DNA from: Bacteroidota bacterium
GTDB lineage: Bacteria > Bacteroidota > Bacteroidia > AKYH767-A > 2013-40CM-41-45
Length of the DNA: 32,892 nucleotides
Direction: 5' to 3'
Assembly: GCA_003151745.1 (NCBI GenBank)
Contig: PLYJ01000208.1
Coordinates: 1 to 32,892 of the forward strand
Shown: positions 22,754 through 30,132 of the stretch, one piece after another
How positions within the stretch are numbered: the first letter of the stretch is position 1
How the letters are laid out: each line of letters opens with the position of its first letter
The notes under the pieces: generated by a model
Told to the model about the DNA's origin: nothing
Databases searched by the model: none
Seen by the model: the letters and a program-made list of their open reading frames with translations, nothing else
Program-made: the position numbers and the translations under genes

Positions 22754-22824
22754 AGTTCAATGTTCAAAGTTTAGCGCCATGTTCGGGCACAAACTTTGAA
22801 CTGAAAAACTTTGAACATTGAACT
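22754..22824 (+). promoter_or_regulatory. leader hairpin immediately before topA
   Basis: AGTTCAATGTTCAAAGTTT (22754-22772) and AAACTTTGAACATTGAACT (22806-22824) form a perfect 19-bp inverted repeat. The 3' arm ends 11 bp before the topA ATG, with an A-run and AAGGA between. If transcribed with topA it would form a stem right at the ribosome entry site; if not, it is the terminator of opposing transcripts. No clear promoter is seen between the arm and topA. Confidence 0.6.
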
Positions 22825-22835
22825 AAAAAAAAGGA

Positions 22836-25298
22836 ATGGCAAAAAATTTAGTGATAGTAGAGTCTCCTGCAAAGGCAAAGACGATAGAAGGATATCTTGG
22901 AAAGGATTATACGGTGAAGTCAAGCTACGGGCATGTGAGGGATCTGGTGAAGGCAGGCATGGGCATCAACATCGAAAAGAATTTTGAACCAACATACGAA
23001 GTGCAGCCGGATAAAGAAAAAGTAGTGGCTGATTTAATAAAGTCAGCGAAGGGTGCAGACATTGTGTGGCTTGCAACGGACGAGGACCGCGAAGGAGAAG
23101 CCATCTCCTGGCATTTGTTTGAAGCGTTGAAGCTGAAAGAAAAAAATACCCGACGCATTGTTTTTCATGAAATCACGAAGCGGGCAATTCTTGCTGCAAT
23201 AGAAAATCCACGCAAGATTGATAAGCACCTGGTTGACGCACAGCAGGCAAGACGCGTGCTTGATCGCCTCGTTGGTTTTGAATTGTCTCCCGTGCTTTGG
23301 AAAAAAGTAAAGCCGCAGCTTTCTGCAGGCCGCGTGCAATCTGTTGCGGTAAGATTAATCGTTGAGCGTGAGCGCGAGATAGATTCTTTTAAGATTACCT
23401 CTTCTTATAAGGTAGTTGCAGTATTTGAGATAAACGGTAAAACGTTTAAGGCGAGTGCCGCACGTGCGGCATTTAAGACAAAAGAAGAAGCGGAAGAATT
23501 TCTGAAGAGCTGCATCGGTGCAAACTTCACGGTGAAAAATCTGGAAGTGAAGCCGGGCAAGAAATCTGCTTCAGCGCCGTTCACTACTTCCACGTTGCAG
23601 CAGGAAGCAAGCCGTAAGCTGGGTTATTCTGTTGCTCAAACGATGCGCATTGCACAGAACCTGTATGAAAGCGGAAAGATTTCATATATGCGTACGGACT
23701 CGGTGAGCCTGTCGCAGGAGGCATTGAATAATGCTGAACAGGTGATTCGTGCTAATTATGGAAAAGAGTATGTGAACATCCGTCAATATAAAACAAAGCA
23801 GGCATCAGCGCAGGAAGCACACGAAGCCATTCGCCCCACAGACATGGCAGTGGAAACAGTTGACGGCGACCAGCGCGACCAGCGTTTATATGATCTGATA
23901 CGCAAGCGCACATTAGCATCGCAGATGGCTGATGCTATCTTAGAAAAAACGGTTGTTACGATTTCTTCTTCCAAATCAGATGAAGAGCTGGTTGCAACGG
24001 GTGAGGTAATTAAGTTCGATGGTTTCCTGAAAGTATATATGGAAGGCACGGATGAAGAGGAAGATGATGCACCGGAAGGAATTATTCCTGCTATGAACAT
24101 CGGCGACAAGCTCGCCTTGCAGGAGGCCTCTGCCACAGAGCGGTTCACGCACCCTTCTGCGCGCTTCACGGAAGCAGCGCTGGTAAAGAAGCTGGAAGAG
24201 TTAGGCATTGGCAGGCCTTCTACTTATGCGCCTACTATCTCGACGGTTCAAAAGCGCGGATATGTGGTGAAAGAAGAACGCGAGGGAAAAGAAAGACCAT
24301 ATCTTGTAATTACTTTGAAGCATGATAAAATTTCCCGCGAAACAAAAACAGAAATAACGGGAGCGGAAAAGAATAAGCTGTTTCCAACAGACATCGGCAC
24401 GGTGGTGACTGATTTTCTTGTGCTCAATTTTAAAGATATCCTCGATTATAATTTCACCGCTTATGTGGAGAAGGAATTTGATGACATTGCAAACGGTGAG
24501 TTGAAATGGAATAAGATGATCGAGGAATTCTATGCGCCTTTTCACAAGACGGTAGAGAAAACAGAGAAGGAATCGGAGCGGGCAAGTGGAGAACGGATTC
24601 TTGGCAAAGACCCTGCAAGCGGTTTAACGTTGTTAGTGCGTGTTGGACGTTTCGGCCCGATGGCACAAATAGGAACGCCGGAAGAAACAGATAAGCCGAG
24701 ATATGCCAAGGTGAGAGCTACACAGCGCTTGGAAACAATTACATTCGAGCAAGCGCTTGAGCTTTTCAAATTGCCGCGCACCATTGGTGAATTTGAAGAA
24801 GCGCCTGTTGCTGTTTCCATCGGACGTTTCGGACCGTATATAAAGCACAAGGACATATATACATCGCTCAAAAAGGAAGACGACCCTTATACTATAACAT
24901 TTGACCGTGCAGTTGAATTAATTGCAGAAAAGAGAAAAGTGCAGGCGGAACGGCTTATTAAGGCTTTTGATGAGGATAAAGAGGTGCAGGTATTGAACGG
25001 ACGTTTTGGACCTTATATAACTGTGAAAGGAAAAAACATAAAAGTTCCGAAAGACCGTGATCCAAAATCATTGACATTAGAAGAGATTTACGAATTGGAA
25101 AAGAATGCTCCGGAACCAAAGAAATGGGGAAGAAAAAGCTTTGGAAAGAAAACATTTGGAACTGAAGCGGGGCAAAGCAATAAAGGAGCCGCTAAAAGAA
25201 TTCCGATAAAATCAAGACCGGAGCCTGTTAAAAAAGCAGCGGCAAAAAAGAAACCGGCTGCAACGAAGAAACGGACAGCGAAGAAAAAAAGCAATTAG
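22836..25298 (+). CDS. topA: DNA topoisomerase I (type IA)
   Basis: The 820-aa enzyme relaxes negative supercoils by a transient 5'-phosphotyrosine break in one strand. The N-terminal Toprim domain reads MAKNLVIVESPAKAKTIEGYLGKDYTVKSSYGHVRDL, with WLATDEDREGEAISWHL supplying the acidic metal site. LSAGRVQSVAVRLIVERE is the family's central signature. The catalytic Tyr284 is in ISYMRTDSVSLS, and HEAIRPTD follows. Instead of zinc fingers, the C-terminus has repeated 'GRFGPYI' modules (RVGRFGPMAQIG, SIGRFGPYIKHK, LNGRFGPYITVK) and a Lys/Ala-rich tail ending AAAKKKPAATKKRTAKKKSN. Length is normal. A perfect 16-bp palindrome is read in frame as SAARAAF near residues 207-213. It is followed by the arginase-fold gene after 91 bp, a neighbour pair I recall from T9SS loci of Bacteroidota. 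Confidence 0.97.
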   Translation: MAKNLVIVESPAKAKTIEGYLGKDYTVKSSYGHVRDLVKAGMGINIEKNFEPTYEVQPDKEKVVADLIKSAKGADIVWLATDEDREGEAISWHLFEALKLKEKNTRRIVFHEITKRAILAAIENPRKIDKHLVDAQQARRVLDRLVGFELSPVLWKKVKPQLSAGRVQSVAVRLIVEREREIDSFKITSSYKVVAVFEINGKTFKASAARAAFKTKEEAEEFLKSCIGANFTVKNLEVKPGKKSASAPFTTSTLQQEASRKLGYSVAQTMRIAQNLYESGKISYMRTDSVSLSQEALNNAEQVIRANYGKEYVNIRQYKTKQASAQEAHEAIRPTDMAVETVDGDQRDQRLYDLIRKRTLASQMADAILEKTVVTISSSKSDEELVATGEVIKFDGFLKVYMEGTDEEEDDAPEGIIPAMNIGDKLALQEASATERFTHPSARFTEAALVKKLEELGIGRPSTYAPTISTVQKRGYVVKEEREGKERPYLVITLKHDKISRETKTEITGAEKNKLFPTDIGTVVTDFLVLNFKDILDYNFTAYVEKEFDDIANGELKWNKMIEEFYAPFHKTVEKTEKESERASGERILGKDPASGLTLLVRVGRFGPMAQIGTPEETDKPRYAKVRATQRLETITFEQALELFKLPRTIGEFEEAPVAVSIGRFGPYIKHKDIYTSLKKEDDPYTITFDRAVELIAEKRKVQAERLIKAFDEDKEVQVLNGRFGPYITVKGKNIKVPKDRDPKSLTLEEIYELEKNAPEPKKWGRKSFGKKTFGTEAGQSNKGAAKRIPIKSRPEPVKKAAAKKKPAATKKRTAKKKSN
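23456..23471. repeat. palindrome TGCCGCACGTGCGGCA inside topA
   Basis: This perfect 16-bp palindrome shares the core CCGCACGTGCGG with the copy after smc (14395-14410). It is read in the topA frame as part of ASAARAAF, without a frame break. Confidence 0.7.
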
Positions 25299-25304
25299 CT
25301 GATT

Positions 25305-25385
25305 TGAAAATTTAAAGATTTGAAAATGAACAAAGGCAACCTGATCGCATTCTCAAATTCTCAAATTAACACATCTTCAAATTAA
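25305..25385. repeat. ATTTGAAAAT / CTCAAATT repeats between topA and the arginase-fold gene
   Basis: AATTTAAAGATTTGAAAATG faces CATTCTCAAATTCTCAAATT with about 16 of 20 positions complementary, followed by CTTCAAATTAACATC. The gap is made almost wholly of this reiterated word and should fold as a hairpin. It may act as a weak terminator or a spacer. Confidence 0.5.
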
Positions 25386-25389
25386 CATC

Positions 25390-26565
25390 ATGGATATTTC
25401 TGCTTACTTCAAGCCGCTTGATCAGTTTAAGTTTGCTTCGGAATCGGAGGATAGTAAGTCGTCCCGTATGTACGGGATTATTGAAAAGTATGTAGAGGAA
25501 GATAAATTTCCTGATTGGACTGAAGCCAATATTGCAATCATCGGAGTGCCCGAACAGCGCGGAGCAGTGAACAATAAAGGTTGTGGTAAAGCTCCCGATT
25601 TTGTCCGTGCAAAGCTTTATGAGTTGCGGCAGGCAAAATATCCTTACAAGATTGTTGACCTCGGCAATCTCATCAACGGACATTCTCTTAACGATACATA
25701 CTCAGCTCTTGCAGGCATTATGGCTGAATTGCTCAAAAGCAATGTGATCCCCTTGATTATTGGAGGCAGCCAAGACCTTACGTTTGCACAGTATAATGCC
25801 TACCAACAATTAGAGCAAACGGTGAACATTACCTGTGTTGATGCCTTCTTTGATTTAGGAACTACAGAAGAAAAAATTCATTCGCATTCATACGTCGGCA
25901 AAATCATTTTGCAGGAGCCGAACTTTCTTTTCAACTTCAGCAACCTTGGTTATCAAACTTATTTTGTAGGTCACAACCAGGTTGATCTGATGGAGAAACT
26001 TTACTTTGATGCTTATCGCCTTGGGCAAGTGAGAAAGGACATGGAAGAAGTGGAGCCGATTATCCGTAATGCTGATATTGTCAGCTTTGATATTACTTCT
26101 GTGAGATTCTCCGATGCACCCGGCAACGGCAAAGCATCACCGAATGGTTTTTATGGTGAAGAGGCCTGCCAGATTGCCCGCTATGCCGGCATCAGTGATA
26201 AGCTAAGTTCTATTGGCTTTTATGAAATAAACCCCGATCTTGATAAGCACGGACAAACAGTTCATCTGGTGGCGCAAATGATCTGGTATTTCATAGAGGG
26301 CTTTTATAATCGTAAAAAGGATTTGCCCCTGGTTAACAAATCAGCATTTACGAAATATCGCGTAGCTATAAAAAATTCCGAGCACGAAATTGTTTTCTTT
26401 AAAAGCAAAAAAAGTGAACGTTGGTGGATGGAAGTCCCTTATCCCAGCAACAAAGCAAAGTATGAAAGGCATCACCTTGTACCTTGCTCATATAAAGACT
26501 ATGAAACCGCCGTCAACCAGGAACTTCCTGAACGCTGGTGGCAGGCATTGCAGAAGCTTAGTTGA
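25390..26565 (+). CDS. arginase/formimidoylglutamase-fold protein with altered metal site
   Basis: The 391-aa protein has the ureohydrolase fold order: IAIIGVPEQRGAVNNKGCGKAPDFVRAKL, NVIPLIIGGSQDLTFAQYNAYQ, TCVDAFFDLGTTEEKIHSHSY, NADIVSFDITSVRFSDAPGNGKASPNGFYGEEACQIARYAG. Databases usually name such genes formimidoylglutamase. However, the motifs that bind the two Mn ions are degraded: GGDHS is GGSQD, DAHxD is DAFFD, SxDxD is SFDIT, so three of six ligands are replaced. Hydrolysis of a guanidino or formimino group is therefore doubtful. A C-terminal ~90-residue extension (FFKSKKSERWWMEVPYPSNKAKYERHHLVPCSYKDY...RWWQAL) is absent from true arginases. It lies between topA and the gld operon, suggesting a role linked to T9SS or the envelope; that is inference. 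Confidence 0.85.
   Translation: MDISAYFKPLDQFKFASESEDSKSSRMYGIIEKYVEEDKFPDWTEANIAIIGVPEQRGAVNNKGCGKAPDFVRAKLYELRQAKYPYKIVDLGNLINGHSLNDTYSALAGIMAELLKSNVIPLIIGGSQDLTFAQYNAYQQLEQTVNITCVDAFFDLGTTEEKIHSHSYVGKIILQEPNFLFNFSNLGYQTYFVGHNQVDLMEKLYFDAYRLGQVRKDMEEVEPIIRNADIVSFDITSVRFSDAPGNGKASPNGFYGEEACQIARYAGISDKLSSIGFYEINPDLDKHGQTVHLVAQMIWYFIEGFYNRKKDLPLVNKSAFTKYRVAIKNSEHEIVFFKSKKSERWWMEVPYPSNKAKYERHHLVPCSYKDYETAVNQELPERWWQALQKLS
25462..25477. repeat. palindrome TCCCGTATGTACGGGA inside the arginase-fold gene
   Basis: A near-perfect 16-bp palindrome (one mismatched pair at the centre) of the TCCCGYACGTRCGGGA family, read in frame as SSRMYGII near residues 24-31. Confidence 0.7.
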
Positions 26566-26643
26566 TGTGCGGATGTGATGATGTGCAGATTCGCAGATTA
26601 ATCCACGTATAACTAAATCTGCACATCTGCTAATCTACACATC
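26565..26643. repeat. GATGTGCAGATT / AATCTGCACATC hairpin repeat
   Basis: GATGTGCAGATTCGCAGATT (26580-26599) faces AATCTGCACATCTGCTAATCTACACATC (26616-26643). It starts at the stop codon of the arginase-fold gene. Reiterated GATGTG/CACATC words give several alternative stems. It probably acts as a terminator ahead of the porP promoter. Confidence 0.6.
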
Positions 26644-26651
26644 GAAAAAAA

Positions 26652-26684
26652 TTTGTTTATGTTTTTATTTTTTCGTTACTTTAC
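26652..26684 (+). promoter_or_regulatory. promoter candidate for porP/sprF and the gld operon
   Basis: TTTG (26652-26655), 21 bases, then TACTTTAC (26677-26684) resembles TTTG-N19-21-TAnnTTTG with two mismatches in the -7 box. It lies 57 bp before the porP/sprF ATG and after the hairpin repeat. Confidence 0.5.
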
Positions 26685-26741
26685 GACCGCTAAAAAAAAT
26701 AAGCTAACCCAACACCCCAATAACATCTGTAATACAAGCGT

Positions 26742-27668
26742 ATGAAAAAACTATTTATACTTATTTCTCTCGCGTTTTTAGCGTTGAATGTTTCCGCGCA
26801 ACAGGATCCACAGTTCAGCCAGTTTTGGTTTACACGCATGGCAATCAATCCCGGTTATGCAGGCGCTAACGGCGCTTACTGCGGAACGCTGATATACAGA
26901 GATCAATGGGCAGGATTTGGAGGAGAGCCTAAAACATTACTTTTTTCGTTGGATGCTCCTGTATATATCCTGCACGGCGGTCTCGGACTTGTAGTTAGCT
27001 CCGACCAGCTTGGCTTTAATACCAATCGTGACTTTAGTCTTTCTTATGCCTACCGCGCACAGATCGGTAACGGCAGACTTGGTATCGGTTTAAGCGCCGG
27101 CTACTACCAGCAATCTATTGACGGAAGCAAATTTATATTCAATGATCTTGGAGATAACAGTATTCCTACTGCCAATGTAAGTGCAGGCACATTTGACCTG
27201 GGCTTTGGCGCTTATTATAACACGGATAATCTGTATGTCGGTATTTCAAGCCTGCATCTCCAGGAAGGGCAAATTTCCTTAGCCACAATTAATGGAACAA
27301 CAAAAACCAAGCTGGCAAGACATTATTATCTGAATGGAGGATATACATTTGAGCTTACGCCTACCCTTGATCTTAAACCTGCCATTTTGGTTAAAACAGA
27401 TGCTGCTTCCACGCAAGCCGACATTAATGCTGACGTAGTTTACAATAAGCAGTTCTGGGGTGGTTTATCTTATCGTCTTCAGGACGCCGTTGTCATTAAT
27501 CTCGGCCTTCAGATTACAGAGGATCTTAAGCTCGGGCTTGCATACGATCTGACAACTTCTGCCATTAAGACTTATAGCAGCGGCTCCTACGAAGTGGCTA
27601 TTAATTATTGCCATAAATTTATTATTGTAAAACCTAAGACATTCCATAAAACTGTAAGATTTCTATAA
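26742..27668 (+). CDS. type IX secretion system membrane protein, PorP/SprF family
   Basis: The 308-aa protein has a signal peptide (MKKLFILISLAFLALNVSAQ) and the family opening QQDPQFSQFWFTRMAINPGYAGANGAYCGTLIYRDQWAGFGGEPKT. Amphipathic beta strands follow and it ends in a barrel-like segment (YEVAINYCHKFIIVKPKTFHKTVRFL). PorP/SprF proteins are outer-membrane barrels near the T9SS; some anchor the PorK-PorN ring, others escort gliding adhesins such as SprB. The position directly before gldK is the usual porP-porK-porL-porM-porN order, so it is likely the core-machine member. A 159-bp gap with a promoter-like palindrome separates it from gldK. Confidence 0.95.
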   Translation: MKKLFILISLAFLALNVSAQQDPQFSQFWFTRMAINPGYAGANGAYCGTLIYRDQWAGFGGEPKTLLFSLDAPVYILHGGLGLVVSSDQLGFNTNRDFSLSYAYRAQIGNGRLGIGLSAGYYQQSIDGSKFIFNDLGDNSIPTANVSAGTFDLGFGAYYNTDNLYVGISSLHLQEGQISLATINGTTKTKLARHYYLNGGYTFELTPTLDLKPAILVKTDAASTQADINADVVYNKQFWGGLSYRLQDAVVINLGLQITEDLKLGLAYDLTTSAIKTYSSGSYEVAINYCHKFIIVKPKTFHKTVRFL

Positions 27669-27691
27669 TAATTGTTCATTTCTGTCGTTTT

Positions 27692-27708
27692 ATCAAATTA
27701 TATTTGAT
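27692..27708 (+). promoter_or_regulatory. palindrome containing a -7 box before gldK
   Basis: ATCAAAT-TAT-ATTTGAT is a perfect 7-bp inverted repeat. It overlaps TATATTTG (27699-27706), an exact TAnnTTTG match. The -33 position is weak. It may give gldK a second promoter, with the palindrome as operator. Confidence 0.4.
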
Positions 27709-27827
27709 CTGAAACAATAGGCAGTAATAAGCGTTACAATAATTCGCTCTGATATAAAATAAATTCAACTATCTGTCGTTAATAGAGTCAGGAAGCAAAA
27801 TTTAAGGTCACTAAAAACAAAATCAAA

Positions 27828-29111
27828 ATGAAATACCTGAGGGCTAATTGGAAACTCATTCTTGCTTATACGGTTGCCGGAGTGATGGTGTCCGGATGCG
27901 GCGGTGGTAATAAAGGCCAGCTTACCGGTGTTCCTCACAGAGAGAAATGGTTCCAGGAAGAGCCATTCGGAATGGTTTATATTCCTGCAGGTTCTTATCT
28001 GATGGGTCCAAGTGACCAGGATGTTCCTTATGCTTTAGTAGCGCAGAGCAAGTCCGTGACCATTCCTGCTTTCTATATGGACCATACAGAGATCAGCAAC
28101 AATCAATATCGCCAGTTTGTGTATTGGGTGGAAGATTCATTAGCTCACCGGTTGATCGGGGGCGACCATTTACTGGAGGAAGGCGATTACGGCGAACGTA
28201 TAAACTGGAAGAAGAAAATTAATTGGGAAGACGAAGCTAATGCGGACGCACTTTCCGAGCTTTTCTTACCTGAAACAGAACGTTTTTACAGGAGAAAAGA
28301 AATTGACACCCGCAAGCTTAATTTTGAATATTACTGGATTGACCTTAAAGCGGCGGCAGCCCGTGAAAACAGGGAGCAAGGACAGAAAGACCGTTCCGTG
28401 TTCATTATGAAGGATGTTATTAATGTTTATCCTGATACGTTGGCATGGATTCATGATTATACGTATTCTTATCATGAACCGCTCACCAATATGTATTTCT
28501 GGCATCCTGCTTATGATGATTATCCGGTAGTTGGAGTAAGCTGGAAACAGGCAACAGCATTCTGTATCTGGAGAACTCAGTTGCATAACAGTTATCGTGC
28601 GGATCATGGAGAATCCTTTGTTCAGAATTATCGTCTTCCTACGGAAGCGGAATGGGAATATGCTGCAAGAGGAGGTATGGAATTATCTCCTTATCCATGG
28701 GGCGGTCCATATATAAGAAACAGCCGTGGTTGCTTCCTGGGCAACTTCAAGCCGATGCGCGGCAGATATGAAGATGACGGCGGAGTATATACCGTGAAGG
28801 TTACTTCCTACTGGCCGAATGATTATGGCCTTTACAATATGGCAGGAAATGTTTCCGAATGGACGAGCAATGCTTTTGATGAATCCGCTTACAGTTTTAC
28901 GCACGATGTAAGCACGGATTATACATACGAAGCCAAAGACGGTGATGCACCGGCATTGAAAAGAAAAGTAATAAGGGGGGGATCATGGAAAGATGTTGGT
29001 TATTATCTACAAACCAGCACACGTTCTTATGAATACCAGGACACGGCGAAGTGCTATATCGGCTTCCGTTGTGTAATGAGTTTTCTGGGACGCGATAAAG
29101 CCGATTACTAG
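27828..29111 (+). CDS. gldK: gliding motility / T9SS lipoprotein GldK (PorK)
   Basis: The 427-aa product starts MKYLRANWKLILAYTVAGVMVSGCGGGNKG, where VSGC is a lipobox, so the mature protein is an outer-membrane lipoprotein. The rest is a formylglycine-generating-enzyme/sulfatase-modifying fold: FGMVYIPAGSYLMGPSD, YMDHTEISNNQYRQFVYW, PVVGVSWKQATAFCIWR, RLPTEAEWEYAARGG, MAGNVSEWTSNAF and RKVIRGGSWKD. In the T9SS, GldK and GldN form the large periplasmic ring under the outer membrane. The FGE fold is used structurally here and not for enzyme activity, as known for PorK. It is the first gene of gldKLMN after porP/sprF. Confidence 0.97.
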   Translation: MKYLRANWKLILAYTVAGVMVSGCGGGNKGQLTGVPHREKWFQEEPFGMVYIPAGSYLMGPSDQDVPYALVAQSKSVTIPAFYMDHTEISNNQYRQFVYWVEDSLAHRLIGGDHLLEEGDYGERINWKKKINWEDEANADALSELFLPETERFYRRKEIDTRKLNFEYYWIDLKAAAARENREQGQKDRSVFIMKDVINVYPDTLAWIHDYTYSYHEPLTNMYFWHPAYDDYPVVGVSWKQATAFCIWRTQLHNSYRADHGESFVQNYRLPTEAEWEYAARGGMELSPYPWGGPYIRNSRGCFLGNFKPMRGRYEDDGGVYTVKVTSYWPNDYGLYNMAGNVSEWTSNAFDESAYSFTHDVSTDYTYEAKDGDAPALKRKVIRGGSWKDVGYYLQTSTRSYEYQDTAKCYIGFRCVMSFLGRDKADY

Positions 29112-29176
29112 GCTTTTCCATCATTTAGTTTTACGTATTGAATTTTTTCATTCTTTTGCATTTAGGATTCATTTAA

Positions 29177-29192
29177 TCCCGTAGGTACGGGA
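29177..29192. repeat. palindrome TCCCGTAGGTACGGGA between gldK and gldL
   Basis: A 16-bp palindrome with one mismatched central pair, of the family found at five sites. It lies in the 145-bp gap inside the gld operon. It could form a stem that sets the relative amounts of gldK and gldL mRNA, or simply be a repeat insertion. Confidence 0.65.
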
Positions 29193-29256
29193 CTATTTAT
29201 ATCTATTTATTAAATCAATTGTCTAACCTTTAACAAATCAAAAAACTAATTCAACT

Positions 29257-30066
29257 ATGGGAATTACTGAAATAACACAGGGTAAAAAATTCAAAACGGT
29301 CATGGCGCGCCTTTACGGATGGGGTGCTTCTATAGTAATCATTGGAGCGCTATTCAAAATTCAGCATTACAAAGGTGCTGGTGCTGCTCTTATGATAGGT
29401 CTTGGTACTGAAGCAGTAATATTTTTCTTTTCTGCTTTTGAATCTCCGCATGAAGAAGTGGATTGGTCGCTGGTTTATCCTGAATTAGCAGGAATGCAGG
29501 ATGATGATCCTGAAGCAAGAAAAAGAAAGAAAGCAACCAAGGATCCCATCGCACAGGAATTGGATCGTTTGATGGCTAATGCTAAAATTGGCCCTGAATT
29601 GATTCAAAGTTTCGGGACAGGGTTAAAATCATTGAGCGAGAATGCAGGAAGAATGGCAGACCTCACTGATGCAACTGTTGCGACAAAAAATTATGTCAAG
29701 AATGTTGACGATGCATCGCAATCGGTGAGTACGTTGAGCCAGTCCTATGCAAAAGCGGCAAAAGCAGCAGAAGCAATGGGTGCCTCGCAGGAAGATGCGA
29801 AAGTATATAGCAGCCAGGTTGTCCAGGCGGGAAAAAACCTTGGAGCACTAAATGCTATTTATGAGTTACAGTTGCAGGACAGCAATGAGCATTTAAAACA
29901 AACAAGTAAGTTTTATGAAGGTATTAACGGTTTAATGGCGAATTTGAATTCTTCTCTTGATGATACAAAAAGATACAAAGAGGAAATCGGAAAGCTTTCA
30001 CTCAACCTTTCAAAACTTAATACTGTTTATGGTAATATGCTTAGCGCAATGAGTGTTAACAAATAG
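29257..30066 (+). CDS. gldL: gliding motility / T9SS motor protein GldL (PorL)
   Basis: The 269-aa inner-membrane protein has two transmembrane helices near its N-terminus (about 20-37, LYGWGASIVIIGALFKI; 43-61, AALMIGLGTEAVIFFFSAF). TM2 carries a buried glutamate, Glu52, matching the residue required for proton-driven motion in GldL. The rest is a cytoplasmic region with a helical, coiled-coil-like C-terminal part (SVSTLSQSYAKAAKAAEAMG ... ELQLQDSNEHLKQTSKF). GldL forms a pentamer around a GldM dimer, making the rotary motor that powers type IX secretion and gliding. It lies 66 bp before gldM. Confidence 0.97.
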   Translation: MGITEITQGKKFKTVMARLYGWGASIVIIGALFKIQHYKGAGAALMIGLGTEAVIFFFSAFESPHEEVDWSLVYPELAGMQDDDPEARKRKKATKDPIAQELDRLMANAKIGPELIQSFGTGLKSLSENAGRMADLTDATVATKNYVKNVDDASQSVSTLSQSYAKAAKAAEAMGASQEDAKVYSSQVVQAGKNLGALNAIYELQLQDSNEHLKQTSKFYEGINGLMANLNSSLDDTKRYKEEIGKLSLNLSKLNTVYGNMLSAMSVNK

Positions 30067-30132
30067 TATATACCCTGACCAACAAATAACATAAACTCAA
30101 TCTAGTTCTTAACCTAAAACGTATTGTAAATT

